Source: CAYVRJ01 sp964453645 (GTDB lineage: Bacteria > Bacillota > Clostridia > Christensenellales > JAWKQI01). From it: a DNA stretch of 64,000 nucleotides. The notes under the pieces were generated by a model. It was not told the origin of the DNA. It made no database searches and saw nothing but the letters and a program-made list of their open reading frames with translations. The stretch spans positions 199,832 through 263,831 of the forward strand of contig CAYVRJ010000003.1 in assembly GCA_964453645.1 (NCBI GenBank). The letters are read 5' to 3'. This document shows, piece after piece, positions 25,618-34,454 of the stretch (position 1 is the stretch's first letter; the number at the start of each line of letters is the position of its first letter). Made by a program: the position numbers and the translations under genes.

Positions 25618-26844
25618 TTAAAGCATATATCGGCAATCCACCACAGGTTTATTAAACTTTTGGGCATCCTTAAACTCTGCCCATGCGGTCAGTATCACCA
25701 AAATGTCGCATTCTTTCCCAATATCGTCATAATTGCTGATGTAGTGAATATTGTGTTGGTACTGTTTCTTATATTCATCTATGGCAACGGGGTCATAGGC
25801 ATAAATATTCGAATACCCGTTTTCCATCAGCTTTGATACAATTTTGGCACTGGGGGTATCCCGCACATCGTCGGACAACGGTTTGAAGGAAAGCCCCAAT
25901 AAACCGATCTTTGCACCCTTGTCTATATTGGTTGTAATGCGCTTGAATATATAATCGGGCATGGTGTCGTTGGTGTGAATAACTTGCTTGAGAATCTTCG
26001 GCTCAAATCCCTTGACAACCGATTGAGAATAGAGGGCGTTGGTATCTTTGGGCAAACAGTATCCCCCATATCCACACCCGGGATACGCGTACGTGGTCAT
26101 GTTGCAGTTGTTCCATCGGCCGTCCATGTGCAGCACGCGAAACGCCTTTGCAACGTCAATATCCCCAACGGCATCCGCAACAAGGGACATTTCGTTTGAA
26201 AAGCTGATGAGCGTGGCAAGCAGAGTGTTGGAGAGATATTTAATAAACTCAGCGGTGTTTAGGGAAACGGTCACCACAGGAGCACAAAATGGCTCGTAAA
26301 GTTCTGCGAGCAACGCTGCACCCCTTGGTTCATCCGCCCCAATCACGATGCGGTCGGGATTGATAAAATCCTCCCAGCAATGCCCTTCCCGCAAAAATTC
26401 GGGATTGTTGGTCAATAGAACGTTTTTTGAAAATGGCTGAACAAAGGGAATCACCTTTGATTGCACCGTAGATGGGGGTACGGTGGATTTGACAATGAAT
26501 ACCCGTTCACGGTCGTCATCAATAGCACAAAGGGTTTGTTCCAATGCCTTGAACAAATACCCAAGGTCTGCCTCTCCATCTTTGCCGTAGGGCGTACCCA
26601 CACAATAGAAGATATAGGTGCTGTTTTGAACAGCTTCTTGAATGTCATCTGTTATAAAAAAGTTGGTGTTTATCTGCTCCCTTAAAACGACATCCATATC
26701 CTTTTCATAAAAGGGCAGTTCTCCCCGTTTTAAAGGTTCCGTTTTTTGAACGTCTGGGTCAATGCCATAGACGGAAAAACCCTTGCTGGCAAAACCAAGT
26801 GCAGTTGTCAGACCCACAAACCCCAAACCAAATACAGTGATCAT
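25618..26844 (-). CDS. Nucleotide-sugar 6-dehydrogenase (UDP-glucose/UDP-HexNAc dehydrogenase family)
   Basis: 408 residues. It oxidises the C6 hydroxyl of an NDP-sugar to a carboxylate with two NAD+. It opens with the Rossmann motif VFGLGFVGLTTALGFA. Later come FIVKSTVPPSTVQSKV, NPEFLREG, the helix bridge NTAEFIKYLSNTLLATLISF, and the active site GCGYGGYCLPKD with catalytic Cys263, then LGLSFKPLSDDVRDTPS. These fit the UDP-glucose dehydrogenase group. It overlaps the SDR gene upstream by 4 bases and precedes the dehydrase by 11 bases, so the three act together. Alternative substrates such as UDP-GlcNAc or ManNAc are possible. Confidence 0.88.
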   Translation of the reverse strand: MITVFGLGFVGLTTALGFASKGFSVYGIDPDVQKTEPLKRGELPFYEKDMDVVLREQINTNFFITDDIQEAVQNSTYIFYCVGTPYGKDGEADLGYLFKALEQTLCAIDDDRERVFIVKSTVPPSTVQSKVIPFVQPFSKNVLLTNNPEFLREGHCWEDFINPDRIVIGADEPRGAALLAELYEPFCAPVVTVSLNTAEFIKYLSNTLLATLISFSNEMSLVADAVGDIDVAKAFRVLHMDGRWNNCNMTTYAYPGCGYGGYCLPKDTNALYSQSVVKGFEPKILKQVIHTNDTMPDYIFKRITTNIDKGAKIGLLGLSFKPLSDDVRDTPSAKIVSKLMENGYSNIYAYDPVAIDEYKKQYQHNIHYISNYDDIGKECDILVILTAWAEFKDAQKFNKPVVDCRYML

Positions 26845-27893
26845 GATTTGTCCCCCAAGAATTTCAAAAACCTCTCCACACCTTGATCAACCAAAATTTC
26901 AGGCTGGTAATTGAGAATGTTTTGTGCCTTTGTAATGTTTGGGCAGCGGCGCTGAGGGTTGTGTGTTAAGTAATGTTTATCTTCCGAAACATTGTAGACG
27001 ATGTCTCCAGTGTAACCAAAAATATCTCTTGCCTTTTCCCGGTATATTTCTGCAAGCTGTGTTACGCTAATCTCGGGTAAAGAAATGCCAATATTAAAAT
27101 AATCGTACTTGCCGTGGAGTAATATTTTTAAATAGCCAACAATTGCATCCGCAATGTAACAAAAGGTTCGGGTGGGCGTACCCTGGGAGAGTATCTCAAT
27201 GTCTTTGTTTTGAAGAACTGCTTTGGCAAAATCTGCGGGAACTCGCTTGTCGTCAATACTCATGCCGGGGCCATAGTTGTTAAACGGACGGGCAACCCCA
27301 ATGGGCATGTCATATTTTTGAGCGTACAACATACACAGGGTTTCGCAAAAACGTTTGGATTCATCATAACAGGCTCTGGGCCCTGTGGCCGAGACACTGC
27401 CGTTGTACTCTTCATCGGTGGGCACGTGGGATGGGTCGGGGTCGCCGTACAGTTCGCTAGAGGAAAAGTAGAGCAAACCTTTGATCTGCTTGTCCCGATA
27501 AAAGTCCAGCAGTTTCCTCAAACCCCAAACGTTTGCATCAACCGTTTCTAGGGGATATTGTCTGTAAAACATGGGGGAGGCAATGGAAGCCATATGAATG
27601 ATGTAATCGGCAGTGTGGGCTGCAGGGATACTACCCGGCTCATCGGAAATCACATTGTATGTTTGGGTTTCAAAGTCATTGAGCCACGGATGTTTACCCA
27701 GCATAAAATTATCTGTTGCGATGATTTTGATGTTCAATTGAGCTGCATATGCTTGAAAGAAATGCAGGAAGTAGTAACCCAAAAATCCAGCACAGCCCGT
27801 TATAAACACTGTGCTGTCCTTTAATTTATTTTGCTCCGCTGCACTTAATTTTCCAAAGGTATACGCAATATCTTGTTTTAAAATCTCATTCAT
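26841..27893 (-). CDS. UDP-glucuronate decarboxylase-like (UXS) SDR
   Basis: 350 residues, extended SDR. NAD motif TGCAGFLGYYF near residue 32. SSSELYGDPDPSHVP matches the UXS segment that holds the conserved Glu, and GPRACYDESKR gives YxxxK with Tyr176 and Lys180, nearly identical to UXS (GPRACYDEGKR). GTPTRTFCYIAD retains the conserved Arg. UXS forms UDP-4-keto-xylose and reduces it to UDP-xylose, using UDP-glucuronate from the dehydrogenase encoded next. A 4,6-dehydratase role is a second possibility because UXS and RmlB share the fold. First gene of the minus operon; ATGA overlap with the next. Confidence 0.82.
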   Translation of the reverse strand: MNEILKQDIAYTFGKLSAAEQNKLKDSTVFITGCAGFLGYYFLHFFQAYAAQLNIKIIATDNFMLGKHPWLNDFETQTYNVISDEPGSIPAAHTADYIIHMASIASPMFYRQYPLETVDANVWGLRKLLDFYRDKQIKGLLYFSSSELYGDPDPSHVPTDEEYNGSVSATGPRACYDESKRFCETLCMLYAQKYDMPIGVARPFNNYGPGMSIDDKRVPADFAKAVLQNKDIEILSQGTPTRTFCYIADAIVGYLKILLHGKYDYFNIGISLPEISVTQLAEIYREKARDIFGYTGDIVYNVSEDKHYLTHNPQRRCPNITKAQNILNYQPEILVDQGVERFLKFLGDKS

Positions 27894-27975
27894 GTATTTA
27901 TTCCTTTGTTGTATTAAAATTCCAATCTCTAGCCTTTATTTTATCGCACCCAAGTGTTTGTGTCAATAATAGCTA

Positions 27976-28365
27976 TTAAGCGACAATTTCAATTTGATTT
28001 CCTTCCGAATCCAATACACAGCTTTCGTAGTAACCATCGCCGGTGGTGCGGGGTTGGCTTAAAATGGTGTATCCATCTCCCTCTAGTTCACTGGTCAGGG
28101 AATCCACTTTTTCCTTACTGCCCACCCCAAAGGCCAAGTGGATATAACCAGCCGTTAGGTGGTTCTCCGCTTTTGTGCCGGGGGTCATGTTGGGCCTGTT
28201 CATGATTTCTAGCCGAAAACCATCTTCAAAGGTTAAAAAATATGTTCTCAGCCCAGTGGTTGGGTTGTAATATCCGTCGTTTGCCTGTGCACCAAAATAC
28301 TTGGTAAAAAACGCTTTGGTTTCCTCTAAGTTTGCTACATTCAGTGCCATATGATCAACTTTCAT
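27976..28365 (-). CDS. VOC family (glyoxalase-like) protein
   Basis: 129 residues, one vicinal-oxygen-chelate domain in two beta-alpha-beta-beta-beta halves: MKVDHMALNVANLEETKAFF, FRLEIMNR, then GYIHLAFGVGSKEKVDSL and YYESCVLDSEGNQIEIV. Metal ligands His (VDHMAL), Glu (RLEIM), His (YIHLAF) and Glu (QIEIV) are in the expected places. The start at 28365 uses GGAGTTCTT; an ATG 24 bases further up is in frame but lacks spacing. The substrate is unknown (glyoxalase I-like or antibiotic resistance-like). A short open frame with a strong ribosome site lies just upstream and ends inside this start. Confidence 0.85.
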   Translation of the reverse strand: MKVDHMALNVANLEETKAFFTKYFGAQANDGYYNPTTGLRTYFLTFEDGFRLEIMNRPNMTPGTKAENHLTAGYIHLAFGVGSKEKVDSLTSELEGDGYTILSQPRTTGDGYYESCVLDSEGNQIEIVA

Positions 28366-28423
28366 AAGAACTCCATACCACCGTTTCACTCATGGCACAA
28401 ATAGTCATTAAAGAATCTTTCAT
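28355..28423 (-). CDS. Possible 22-residue leader ORF of the VOC gene
   Basis: ATG at 28423 preceded by a strong SD, AAAGGAG, six bases away. It codes for 22 residues beginning MKDSLMTICAMS, and its TGA (28355-28357) lies just inside the VOC start, giving an overlapping, frame-shifted arrangement that could couple translation. There is no similarity I recognise. It is real as an open frame, uncertain as a gene. Confidence 0.3.
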   Translation of the reverse strand: MKDSLMTICAMSETVVWSSYES

Positions 28424-28517
28424 AAAAAACTCCTTTGCATTTAGTGAATATAGTATACCATGCACAAGGTCGCTTTGCACACAGTCTAAAATATTTCATG
28501 CAGATGACTTGTTCCTA

Positions 28518-28546
28518 TTGCAATTGCATACAAATAATAGTATGAT
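28518..28546 (+). promoter_or_regulatory. Candidate sigma-A promoter of the NfeD/flotillin operon
   Basis: TTGCAA (28518-28523), 17-base spacer, TATGAT (28541-28546), 48 bases upstream of the NfeD-like start. Confidence 0.45.
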
Positions 28547-28594
28547 AACATTATATAGAAAGAACATTGTTTATTATGAATTAGGGGTGATCAA

Positions 28595-29185
28595 ATGACA
28601 CAGTGGTGGGAGAGTTTAACGCTGCTCCAACAAATTTTATTTCTCATTGCAACGCCGTCAACCGTGGTGCTCATCGTTCAAACAATTATGCTGCTCATCG
28701 GACTTGGCTCAGACCCGGATGTGGATGTTGCAGAGGTTGCCGATGCATCCGAGGTGGATGGTTCTAGCGACAGCGGTATTGGACTGTTTTCCGTTCGGGG
28801 AGTCATGGCGTTTTTTGCAGTGGGTGGTTTCCTGGGTATATTTATGATCGATGTGGGTCTGCACCCTGCACTGGCGATTTTGATCGCACTGGCGGGTGGA
28901 TTTGCAGCCTTGGTGGGTATTGCATACCTCATGCGGGCATTATCCAGGCTGGCTCAGAGCGGAAACCTAAACATAACCAATGCTGTTGGCAAGACGGCCG
29001 TGGTGTATATTCCCATTAGTTCCAACCAACCGGGTAAAGTGCACGTGACCTTTCAGGACAGATATACCGAACTTGTGGCGGTGAGCCATCAGACGCTGCC
29101 CACCAACACCTATGTGAAAATAACAAAAACCGTAGACAGCGAGACAGTTTACGTTGAAAAGCTTATAGAAGGAACGGAGGAATAA
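28595..29185 (+). CDS. NfeD-like membrane protein (YuaF type)
   Basis: 196 residues. About three hydrophobic segments: 14-36, roughly 68-88 and 92-112, with an acidic loop between the first two (DPDVDVAEVADASEVDGSSD). The C-terminal 70 residues form an OB-fold NfeD domain (LNITNAVGKTAVVYIPI; GKVHVTFQDRYTELVAVS). It lies 2 bases before the flotillin gene. B. subtilis yuaF-yuaG (floT) has the same order, and YuaF supports FloT in membrane microdomains. GGGGTGATCAA precedes the ATG. Confidence 0.85.
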   Translation: MTQWWESLTLLQQILFLIATPSTVVLIVQTIMLLIGLGSDPDVDVAEVADASEVDGSSDSGIGLFSVRGVMAFFAVGGFLGIFMIDVGLHPALAILIALAGGFAALVGIAYLMRALSRLAQSGNLNITNAVGKTAVVYIPISSNQPGKVHVTFQDRYTELVAVSHQTLPTNTYVKITKTVDSETVYVEKLIEGTEE

Positions 29186-29187
29186 AC

Positions 29188-30606
29188 ATGAACAACGCAT
29201 CCATGAGTGTCAATGCAGTATTTTTGGTGATTGTGATTGCCCTAATCGTTTTAACCACCATCATCGTCATTTTTTCCCGCTATCGCAAATGCCCGTCGGA
29301 TAAGATTATGGTCATATACGGTAAAGTGGGTTCCAACTCAGACGGATCCACCCGCTCTGCCCGGTGTATCCACGGCGGCGCTGCCTTCATTTGGCCGGTG
29401 GTGCAGTCCTATCAGTATATGGACCTAACCCCCTTGTCCATCAGCGTGGATTTAAAAAATGCCCTGTCCCGGCAAAACATCCGTATCGACGTTCCCTCTC
29501 GCTTCACGGTGGGCATTTCCACCGAGGCGGGTATCATGCAAAACGCCGCAGAACGGCTGCTGGGCCTTAAATTAAATGAAATACAGGAGCTTGCGAAGGA
29601 TATTATTTTTGGTCAATTGCGTCTGGTCATTGCAACCATGGATATTGAAGAGATCAACACCGATAGAGATAAGTTCCTGCAAGCCGTCTCCACCAACGTG
29701 GAAGGGGAGCTCAAAAAGATTGGTCTTCGCCTGATTAACGTAAATGTCACAGATATTAACGATGAATCGGGTTATATCGTTGCCCTTGGTAAAGAAGCTG
29801 CTGCACGGGCCATCAACGAAGCCAAAAAGTCCGTTGCTGAAGCGGATCGGGAAGGTGCTATCGGTGAGGCCCATGCGAAGAGAGACCAGAGAATTCAAGT
29901 TTCTTTGGCAGACTCTGAGGCCATCAAGGGTGAAAACGAAGCAAAAGCGCAAGTGGCTCAGTCCGACGCTTTGCGCCGTGAAAAAGAAGCTGAATCCCTG
30001 CGCATCGCTATTTCTGCCGAAAAAATTCAGCAGGCGAAAGCGCTGCAAGAGGCGTATGCGGCAGAGCGAGAGGCGGAATCAGCCAGATTTGCTCGGGAAC
30101 AGGCGACACTGGAAGCAGACGTCATCGTTAAGACAGAAATACAGAAAAAGCAAATGGAATTGGAAGCCGAAGCAAAGGCAGAGCAAATCAGGCGCACCGC
30201 AAAGGGTGAAGCAGATGCTATATATGCAAGATTGGAAGCGGAAGCCCGGGGTATGCAAGAGATGCTCACAAAACAAGCTGCTGGTTTTGGAGAGATTGTG
30301 AAGAGTGTGGGTGGTTCGGCAGAGGATGCCATGAAGCTCATCATTGCAGACAATTTGGAAAAACTGGTGTCCATCCAAGTGGAAGCCATCAAAAACTTAA
30401 AGATCGACAAGATCACCGTTTGGGATGGCGGTGGAAACGGCGAGAGCAGTTCCACATCCAACTTTGTCTCCAGCCTAATGAAATCCATTCCGCCCCTCAA
30501 CGAGGTGTTCAATATGGCAGGCATGAAATTGCCGGAATTTTTGGGCAAAGAGATTGCTGCACCCGTTGACAATGGGCATGGATACCCCATTGACGAGGAA
30601 ATATAG
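29188..30606 (+). CDS. floT: Flotillin-family SPFH protein
   Basis: 472 residues. An N-terminal membrane segment (about 9-31) is followed by the SPFH/PHB domain (PSDKIMVIYGKVG to about residue 210; LTPLSISVDLKNALSRQNIR, VDVPSRFTVG-like). Then comes a long Ala/Glu/Lys-rich coiled coil (about 210-370, many EAEA-like heptads) and a hydrophobic tail near residues 425-450. It organises membrane microdomains and scaffolds kinases or secretion. Partner of the NfeD-like protein directly upstream. GGAGG precedes the start; a hairpin follows the stop. Confidence 0.92.
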   Translation: MNNASMSVNAVFLVIVIALIVLTTIIVIFSRYRKCPSDKIMVIYGKVGSNSDGSTRSARCIHGGAAFIWPVVQSYQYMDLTPLSISVDLKNALSRQNIRIDVPSRFTVGISTEAGIMQNAAERLLGLKLNEIQELAKDIIFGQLRLVIATMDIEEINTDRDKFLQAVSTNVEGELKKIGLRLINVNVTDINDESGYIVALGKEAAARAINEAKKSVAEADREGAIGEAHAKRDQRIQVSLADSEAIKGENEAKAQVAQSDALRREKEAESLRIAISAEKIQQAKALQEAYAAEREAESARFAREQATLEADVIVKTEIQKKQMELEAEAKAEQIRRTAKGEADAIYARLEAEARGMQEMLTKQAAGFGEIVKSVGGSAEDAMKLIIADNLEKLVSIQVEAIKNLKIDKITVWDGGGNGESSSTSNFVSSLMKSIPPLNEVFNMAGMKLPEFLGKEIAAPVDNGHGYPIDEEI

Positions 30607-30618
30607 AGTGAATCAAGA

Positions 30619-30650
30619 AAGCCCCATATGATGTATGGGGCTTAACTTTA
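30619..30650 (+). terminator. Hairpin terminator after the flotillin gene
   Basis: Perfect ten-base stem AAGCCCCATA (30619-30628) / TATGGGGCTT (30634-30643), five-base loop. The following tract is only moderately T-rich. Confidence 0.7.
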
Positions 30651-30727
30651 TTCTATAAATGTGCTATTTACATTAAACATATACTATGCTAGACTTAAGT
30701 TAAGATGAGTACCCACTAGGAGTTCGT

Positions 30728-32713
30728 ATGAGGAAGATTCAATCGAAGATTTCCGTAAGATTTATTATAGTCGTTTTGATCGTTGCACTATTAATTGGTT
30801 TTATGGGCGAAGAAGTGGCACGGAAGGTTTCTGTGCAAGTGCTGGAGACGTCCATGTTAGAGGCGATCAAACTCATTGCTTTTGGTGCAGAAAAAGCCAT
30901 TGCGGAATATACCAGCGTCATGGGGGACATTGCCAATGACAATGGGTTTAGAGAGGTAAATGCATCCTTCGAAAGTAAGATGGATATTGTGCAGCGCAGT
31001 GTGGATAAATATTATATGCGCACAGGTGGCATTGCGTCCCTGGACGGAAACGCTGTTATGTTAGATGGGCAGAGAATCAACATAACAAACGAAGAGTTTT
31101 TCAAACAGGCGGTTGCCGGCAACGTGTATTTCTCACCGCCATATATTAATGGCGCAAAGAACGATATGCATATCGTCCTGTCTGCCCCCATTGTAATTGA
31201 GGATCAGTTGGACTCCGTGCTGTTCTTTTACTGCGATGTCAAGGTGCTGGATCAAATTGTGCACACGGGTATTCTGGGCGAAAAAGGTTCCTGTTACATC
31301 CTCGATAAAAACGGCACGACCATCGCATACAGCGGTGATCAATCCTTAGTCTTTAATAAAGAAAATTTAACAGAACAACTCAAGTCAGATCCAAACAATA
31401 CGGAGATTCGAGGCATTGCACAAATAGAAGCAAAAATGCTGGCGAAAGAGACGGGTACCGGTCAATACTTCTATGAAGGATACCAGAACTTGCAGAGTTA
31501 TGCACCCATCAATAAAACAGATGGTTGGAGCATTGCACTCACGGCAACGCTGGATGACTTCCTGCAAGGTACATATTTGGGTATTACTGTACTCATTGGG
31601 TTGTCTATTTTGTTAGTCATCATTGGTATGATCTATGGCATTTATTTTGGCAAGAAAATGGCCACACCCATACAAAAGATCACCAAACGAATTGAATTGC
31701 TGGCTCAGGGGGATTTGAGAACGGAGATTCCTAGGGTTAAGAACAAAGATGAAATTGGCATTCTAGTGGAGGACACGGGGGACTTACTGGATATTTTGCG
31801 AAACATCATTGGCGATATCACCCACGTTCTGGGGGAAATGAGCAACGGCAATATGACGGTGCGAACCAGTGCAGACTATATTGGAGACTTTGTGCCCATT
31901 CAGGTTGCCTTAAATAAGATCGCCCAGTCGCTGAACAATACACTGGTACAGATCAACAATTCTTCCACCCACGTTTCAAGCGGAGCACATCAAGTGTCTA
32001 TGGGCGCACAGTCCTTGGCGCAGGGTGCTACAGAGCAGAGCAACGCGGTGAGTATGTTGGCAGAGCAAATTTCCTTAGTCAACGAGGGTGTCAACAAGAA
32101 TGCACAAAATTCCAAGGAGGCCAGCAGAATCTCTGCCGATGCAAGAGATAAGCTGTTGGAGGGCATGGAGCAGATGAATAAGATGTTGCTGGCAATGGAC
32201 GAAATCAGCAAATCTTCCAGTGAAATAAACAAGATTATTAAAGATATCGACGACATTGCCTTCCAGACAAACATTCTTTCCCTCAACGCTTCGGTGGAAG
32301 CGGCCAGGGCCGGAGAGGCGGGTAAGGGCTTTGCAGTTGTGGCAGACGAAGTGCGAAACTTGGCTTCCAAGAGTGCGCAATCTGCAAGAAACACCAGCCA
32401 TTTGATTGCAAGTGCAATTTCATCGGTGGATGTGGGATCAAAAGTGGCAAAAGAAACGGCACAGACTTTAGACGAAGTGCTCAAACGTGCTTCGGAATCA
32501 GGTAAGATCATCAGTGCCATATCGGACGACAGCGTGGAGCAGGCGAAGTCCCTCATGGACTTGAATACAAACATTGCGGAAATCTCAAACGTCGTCCACT
32601 CCAATACGGCCACTTCGGAGCAAAGTGCAGCCGCGAGCCAAGAGTTGTCGGGTCAAGCGGCATTACTCAAAGAGCTCATCTCTGAATTCAAATTGAGCAA
32701 TTCAGATAAATAA
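30728..32713 (+). CDS. Methyl-accepting chemotaxis protein with double Cache sensor
   Basis: 661 residues. First membrane helix about 11-28, extracellular dCache region about 40-275 (GEKGSCYILDKNGTTIAY, a PAS-like strand set), second helix about 283-306, then HAMP (KKMATPIQKITKRIE) and a second HAMP-like stretch. The signalling domain contains the conserved tip DDIAFQTNILSLNASVEAAR, then AGEAGKGFAVVADEVRNLA. It transmits ligand binding to CheA/CheW, which are not in the window. The ligand is unknown; dCache receptors often bind amino acids. Monocistronic, with a terminator 6 bases after the stop. Confidence 0.93.
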   Translation: MRKIQSKISVRFIIVVLIVALLIGFMGEEVARKVSVQVLETSMLEAIKLIAFGAEKAIAEYTSVMGDIANDNGFREVNASFESKMDIVQRSVDKYYMRTGGIASLDGNAVMLDGQRINITNEEFFKQAVAGNVYFSPPYINGAKNDMHIVLSAPIVIEDQLDSVLFFYCDVKVLDQIVHTGILGEKGSCYILDKNGTTIAYSGDQSLVFNKENLTEQLKSDPNNTEIRGIAQIEAKMLAKETGTGQYFYEGYQNLQSYAPINKTDGWSIALTATLDDFLQGTYLGITVLIGLSILLVIIGMIYGIYFGKKMATPIQKITKRIELLAQGDLRTEIPRVKNKDEIGILVEDTGDLLDILRNIIGDITHVLGEMSNGNMTVRTSADYIGDFVPIQVALNKIAQSLNNTLVQINNSSTHVSSGAHQVSMGAQSLAQGATEQSNAVSMLAEQISLVNEGVNKNAQNSKEASRISADARDKLLEGMEQMNKMLLAMDEISKSSSEINKIIKDIDDIAFQTNILSLNASVEAARAGEAGKGFAVVADEVRNLASKSAQSARNTSHLIASAISSVDVGSKVAKETAQTLDEVLKRASESGKIISAISDDSVEQAKSLMDLNTNIAEISNVVHSNTATSEQSAAASQELSGQAALLKELISEFKLSNSDK

Positions 32714-32718
32714 AAAAT

Positions 32719-32750
32719 AAAAATCCGGTACCAAAGGGTGCCGGATTTTT
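32719..32750. terminator. Bidirectional terminator
   Basis: Stem AAAAATCCGGTACC (32719-32732) / GGTGCCGGATTTTT (32737-32750) with one wobble and A and T runs on either side. It serves the chemoreceptor gene and the converging SDR gene. Confidence 0.85.
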
Positions 32751-32782
32751 GATGTGCTTATTAATGATGCAAGTGTTTTGTA

Positions 32783-33565
32783 TTATATGCAGGGCATCAC
32801 ATTGCCGCCGGTAACGGGCAAGTAAACCCCTGTGATAAAGGAAGCCAGATCGGAAGCCAAGAAGCAAACCGCATTGGCGACTTCCAAGTCCGTACCACGG
32901 CGTTTCATGGGCACACGGTCGATATAGGGGAAATCTTGGGCAATGTTGCGCTCGGTGCCGTCGGTGGTGGGGTACCGCTCGGATTTGATCCATCCGGGAG
33001 CCACTTGGTTCACGGTGACATTATATTCGCCCAATTCCCGCGCCAGCACCTTGTAGATGCCGTCCATACCCCGTTTGCCCGCAACGTAGGCCGATTGATG
33101 GGTAAACATCTGCATGGCGCACTCGGTATTGATGCCAATAACTCTCCCCGATCTTTGCTTTTTCATGTCGGGTACAAATGCCTTGCACATATACACCGCC
33201 TGCATGACGCAAGACTTAAATTGGCTCTCATAGTCCTCTAGGTTTTGTTCCAGCAGCGTTGTCCACTCGTATTGAATGACAGAATTGTTCACAAGGATAT
33301 CCACAACGCCCAGTTCGCTAGAAACAGTTTCTTTCATTTTCAGCACTGCATCGTTGTCGGTGATGTCTGCCTGAACAGCAATGGCTTTCACACCATATTG
33401 CTGCATCACTTCTTCTTTGAGCTGGTTTGCAAATTGCTCTTGGGAAAAATAATTAATCACCACGTTTGCACCACAATTCGCCAGTTCACGCACCATGGTT
33501 CTGCCCAATTGACCTGCACCGCCCGAGACCAGTGCTGTTTTGCCTGTTAAATCCAGATGTTTCAT
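32783..33565 (-). CDS. Short-chain dehydrogenase/reductase (FabG-like)
   Basis: 260 residues, classical SDR. Cofactor motif SGGAGQLGRTM at about residues 14-24. The usual NNAG reads NNSV. YVAGK supplies Tyr160 and Lys164. The catalytic serine position (Tyr minus 13) is Thr147. PGWIKSERYPTT and the C-terminal SFITGVYLPVTGGN are normal for the family. NADP use is plausible but not decided by the sequence. It is monocistronic on the minus strand and has a promoter that shares its -35 with the divergent DUF624 gene. The substrate is unknown. Confidence 0.87.
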   Translation of the reverse strand: MKHLDLTGKTALVSGGAGQLGRTMVRELANCGANVVINYFSQEQFANQLKEEVMQQYGVKAIAVQADITDNDAVLKMKETVSSELGVVDILVNNSVIQYEWTTLLEQNLEDYESQFKSCVMQAVYMCKAFVPDMKKQRSGRVIGINTECAMQMFTHQSAYVAGKRGMDGIYKVLARELGEYNVTVNQVAPGWIKSERYPTTDGTERNIAQDFPYIDRVPMKRRGTDLEVANAVCFLASDLASFITGVYLPVTGGNVMPCI

Positions 33566-33602
33566 GTTTTTCCTCCGCTATTTTTTGTATGATATAAGAA
33601 AT

Positions 33603-33654
33603 ATTTTATCATATTTGCAAAAATATTGACAATATATAATAAATCGTTCAGAAT
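33603..33654. promoter_or_regulatory. Divergent promoters with overlapping -35 boxes
   Basis: Plus strand: TTGACA (33626-33631), 17 bases, CAGAAT (33649-33654), toward the DUF624 gene. Minus strand: TTGTCA (33632-33627), 18 bases, TAAAAT (33608-33603), toward the SDR gene. Confidence 0.45.
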
Positions 33655-33716
33655 AGACAAATAGAACAATTTCAGTATAAGAATCGACACGCACAAGAGA
33701 AGATGGGGGAGAGGTA

Positions 33717-34421
33717 ATGAAAATTTTCAGTAGAGACTTTAACAAAGAGCCGAAGGTAGATTTTAAGGACTTACCGCCCAAAAAGGGGTTAGCCCTGTTC
33801 ATGCAAGTGTTTGCACAAGAGTTTTGGACGCTGATTAAATTAAATCTGTTGTTTGTGCTGTTTTGCATACCCGTTGTCACCATTCCTGCTGCCACCACGG
33901 CAAGCATCAAAATTACGTTAAACATGGTTCGGGAAAAGAATTTTTTCCTTTGGTTTGAGTTTTTCAAGTGTTTTAAACAAGAGTTTAAGAAATCCACCGT
34001 TGCAGGTTTCATCTTAGTTATTTGTTTGGCTCTGTCAGTGGCAGGGATCATATATTCTGGAGCTAGTGAATTGGGCGATTTTGCAAGCAATGTCATAACA
34101 GGCACTGAAATTGCAGTGTTGTTTATTTCCATTCTGCTGAGTATGTATGTTTATCCCATGATTGCCATCACCTATTTAAACATTGGCACAATCTTTAAAA
34201 ACGCATTGATATTAATCGTGGTGCGGTTACCCTATAATTTATTTGCGTTAATTATGTGCGGATTACTCGCCTTAGCGGGTTACGTGCTGTTTCCCCTTTC
34301 CATCTTGCTGGCGATATTTTGCCTCTTTTCGTGGATGCAGCTCATCACAGCGTTTTGTGCATACAGTGGGCTTAAAAAATACGTTTTACAACAGGAAACA
34401 GAACAGGTTGAAATTCTATAA
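33717..34421 (+). CDS. DUF624 (YesL-type) membrane protein
   Basis: 234 residues with about five membrane helices. The DUF624 hallmark is LNLLFVLFCIPVVTIPAATT near residues 42-61, preceded by EFWTLIK. YesL-like proteins occur beside carbohydrate ABC transporters and glycoside hydrolases in Firmicutes, but no biochemical role is established. Here the gene is alone, divergent from the SDR gene and convergent with the HD-GYP regulator. GGGGGAGAGGT precedes the ATG. Confidence 0.85.
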   Translation: MKIFSRDFNKEPKVDFKDLPPKKGLALFMQVFAQEFWTLIKLNLLFVLFCIPVVTIPAATTASIKITLNMVREKNFFLWFEFFKCFKQEFKKSTVAGFILVICLALSVAGIIYSGASELGDFASNVITGTEIAVLFISILLSMYVYPMIAITYLNIGTIFKNALILIVVRLPYNLFALIMCGLLALAGYVLFPLSILLAIFCLFSWMQLITAFCAYSGLKKYVLQQETEQVEIL

Positions 34422-34454
34422 AATAGGTACTACTGTTAGACGAGGAAATGTTGT

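Noticed and set aside
24156..25636. Frameshifted or split aminotransferase pseudogene
   Set aside because: The break is only the N gap with duplicated flanks; collapsed sequence gives an intact protein with all key residues.
29744..30301. 185-codon plus-strand ORF in another frame of the flotillin gene
   Set aside because: Low-complexity Lys/Arg/Gln-rich reading caused by the coiled-coil codons; no ribosome site.
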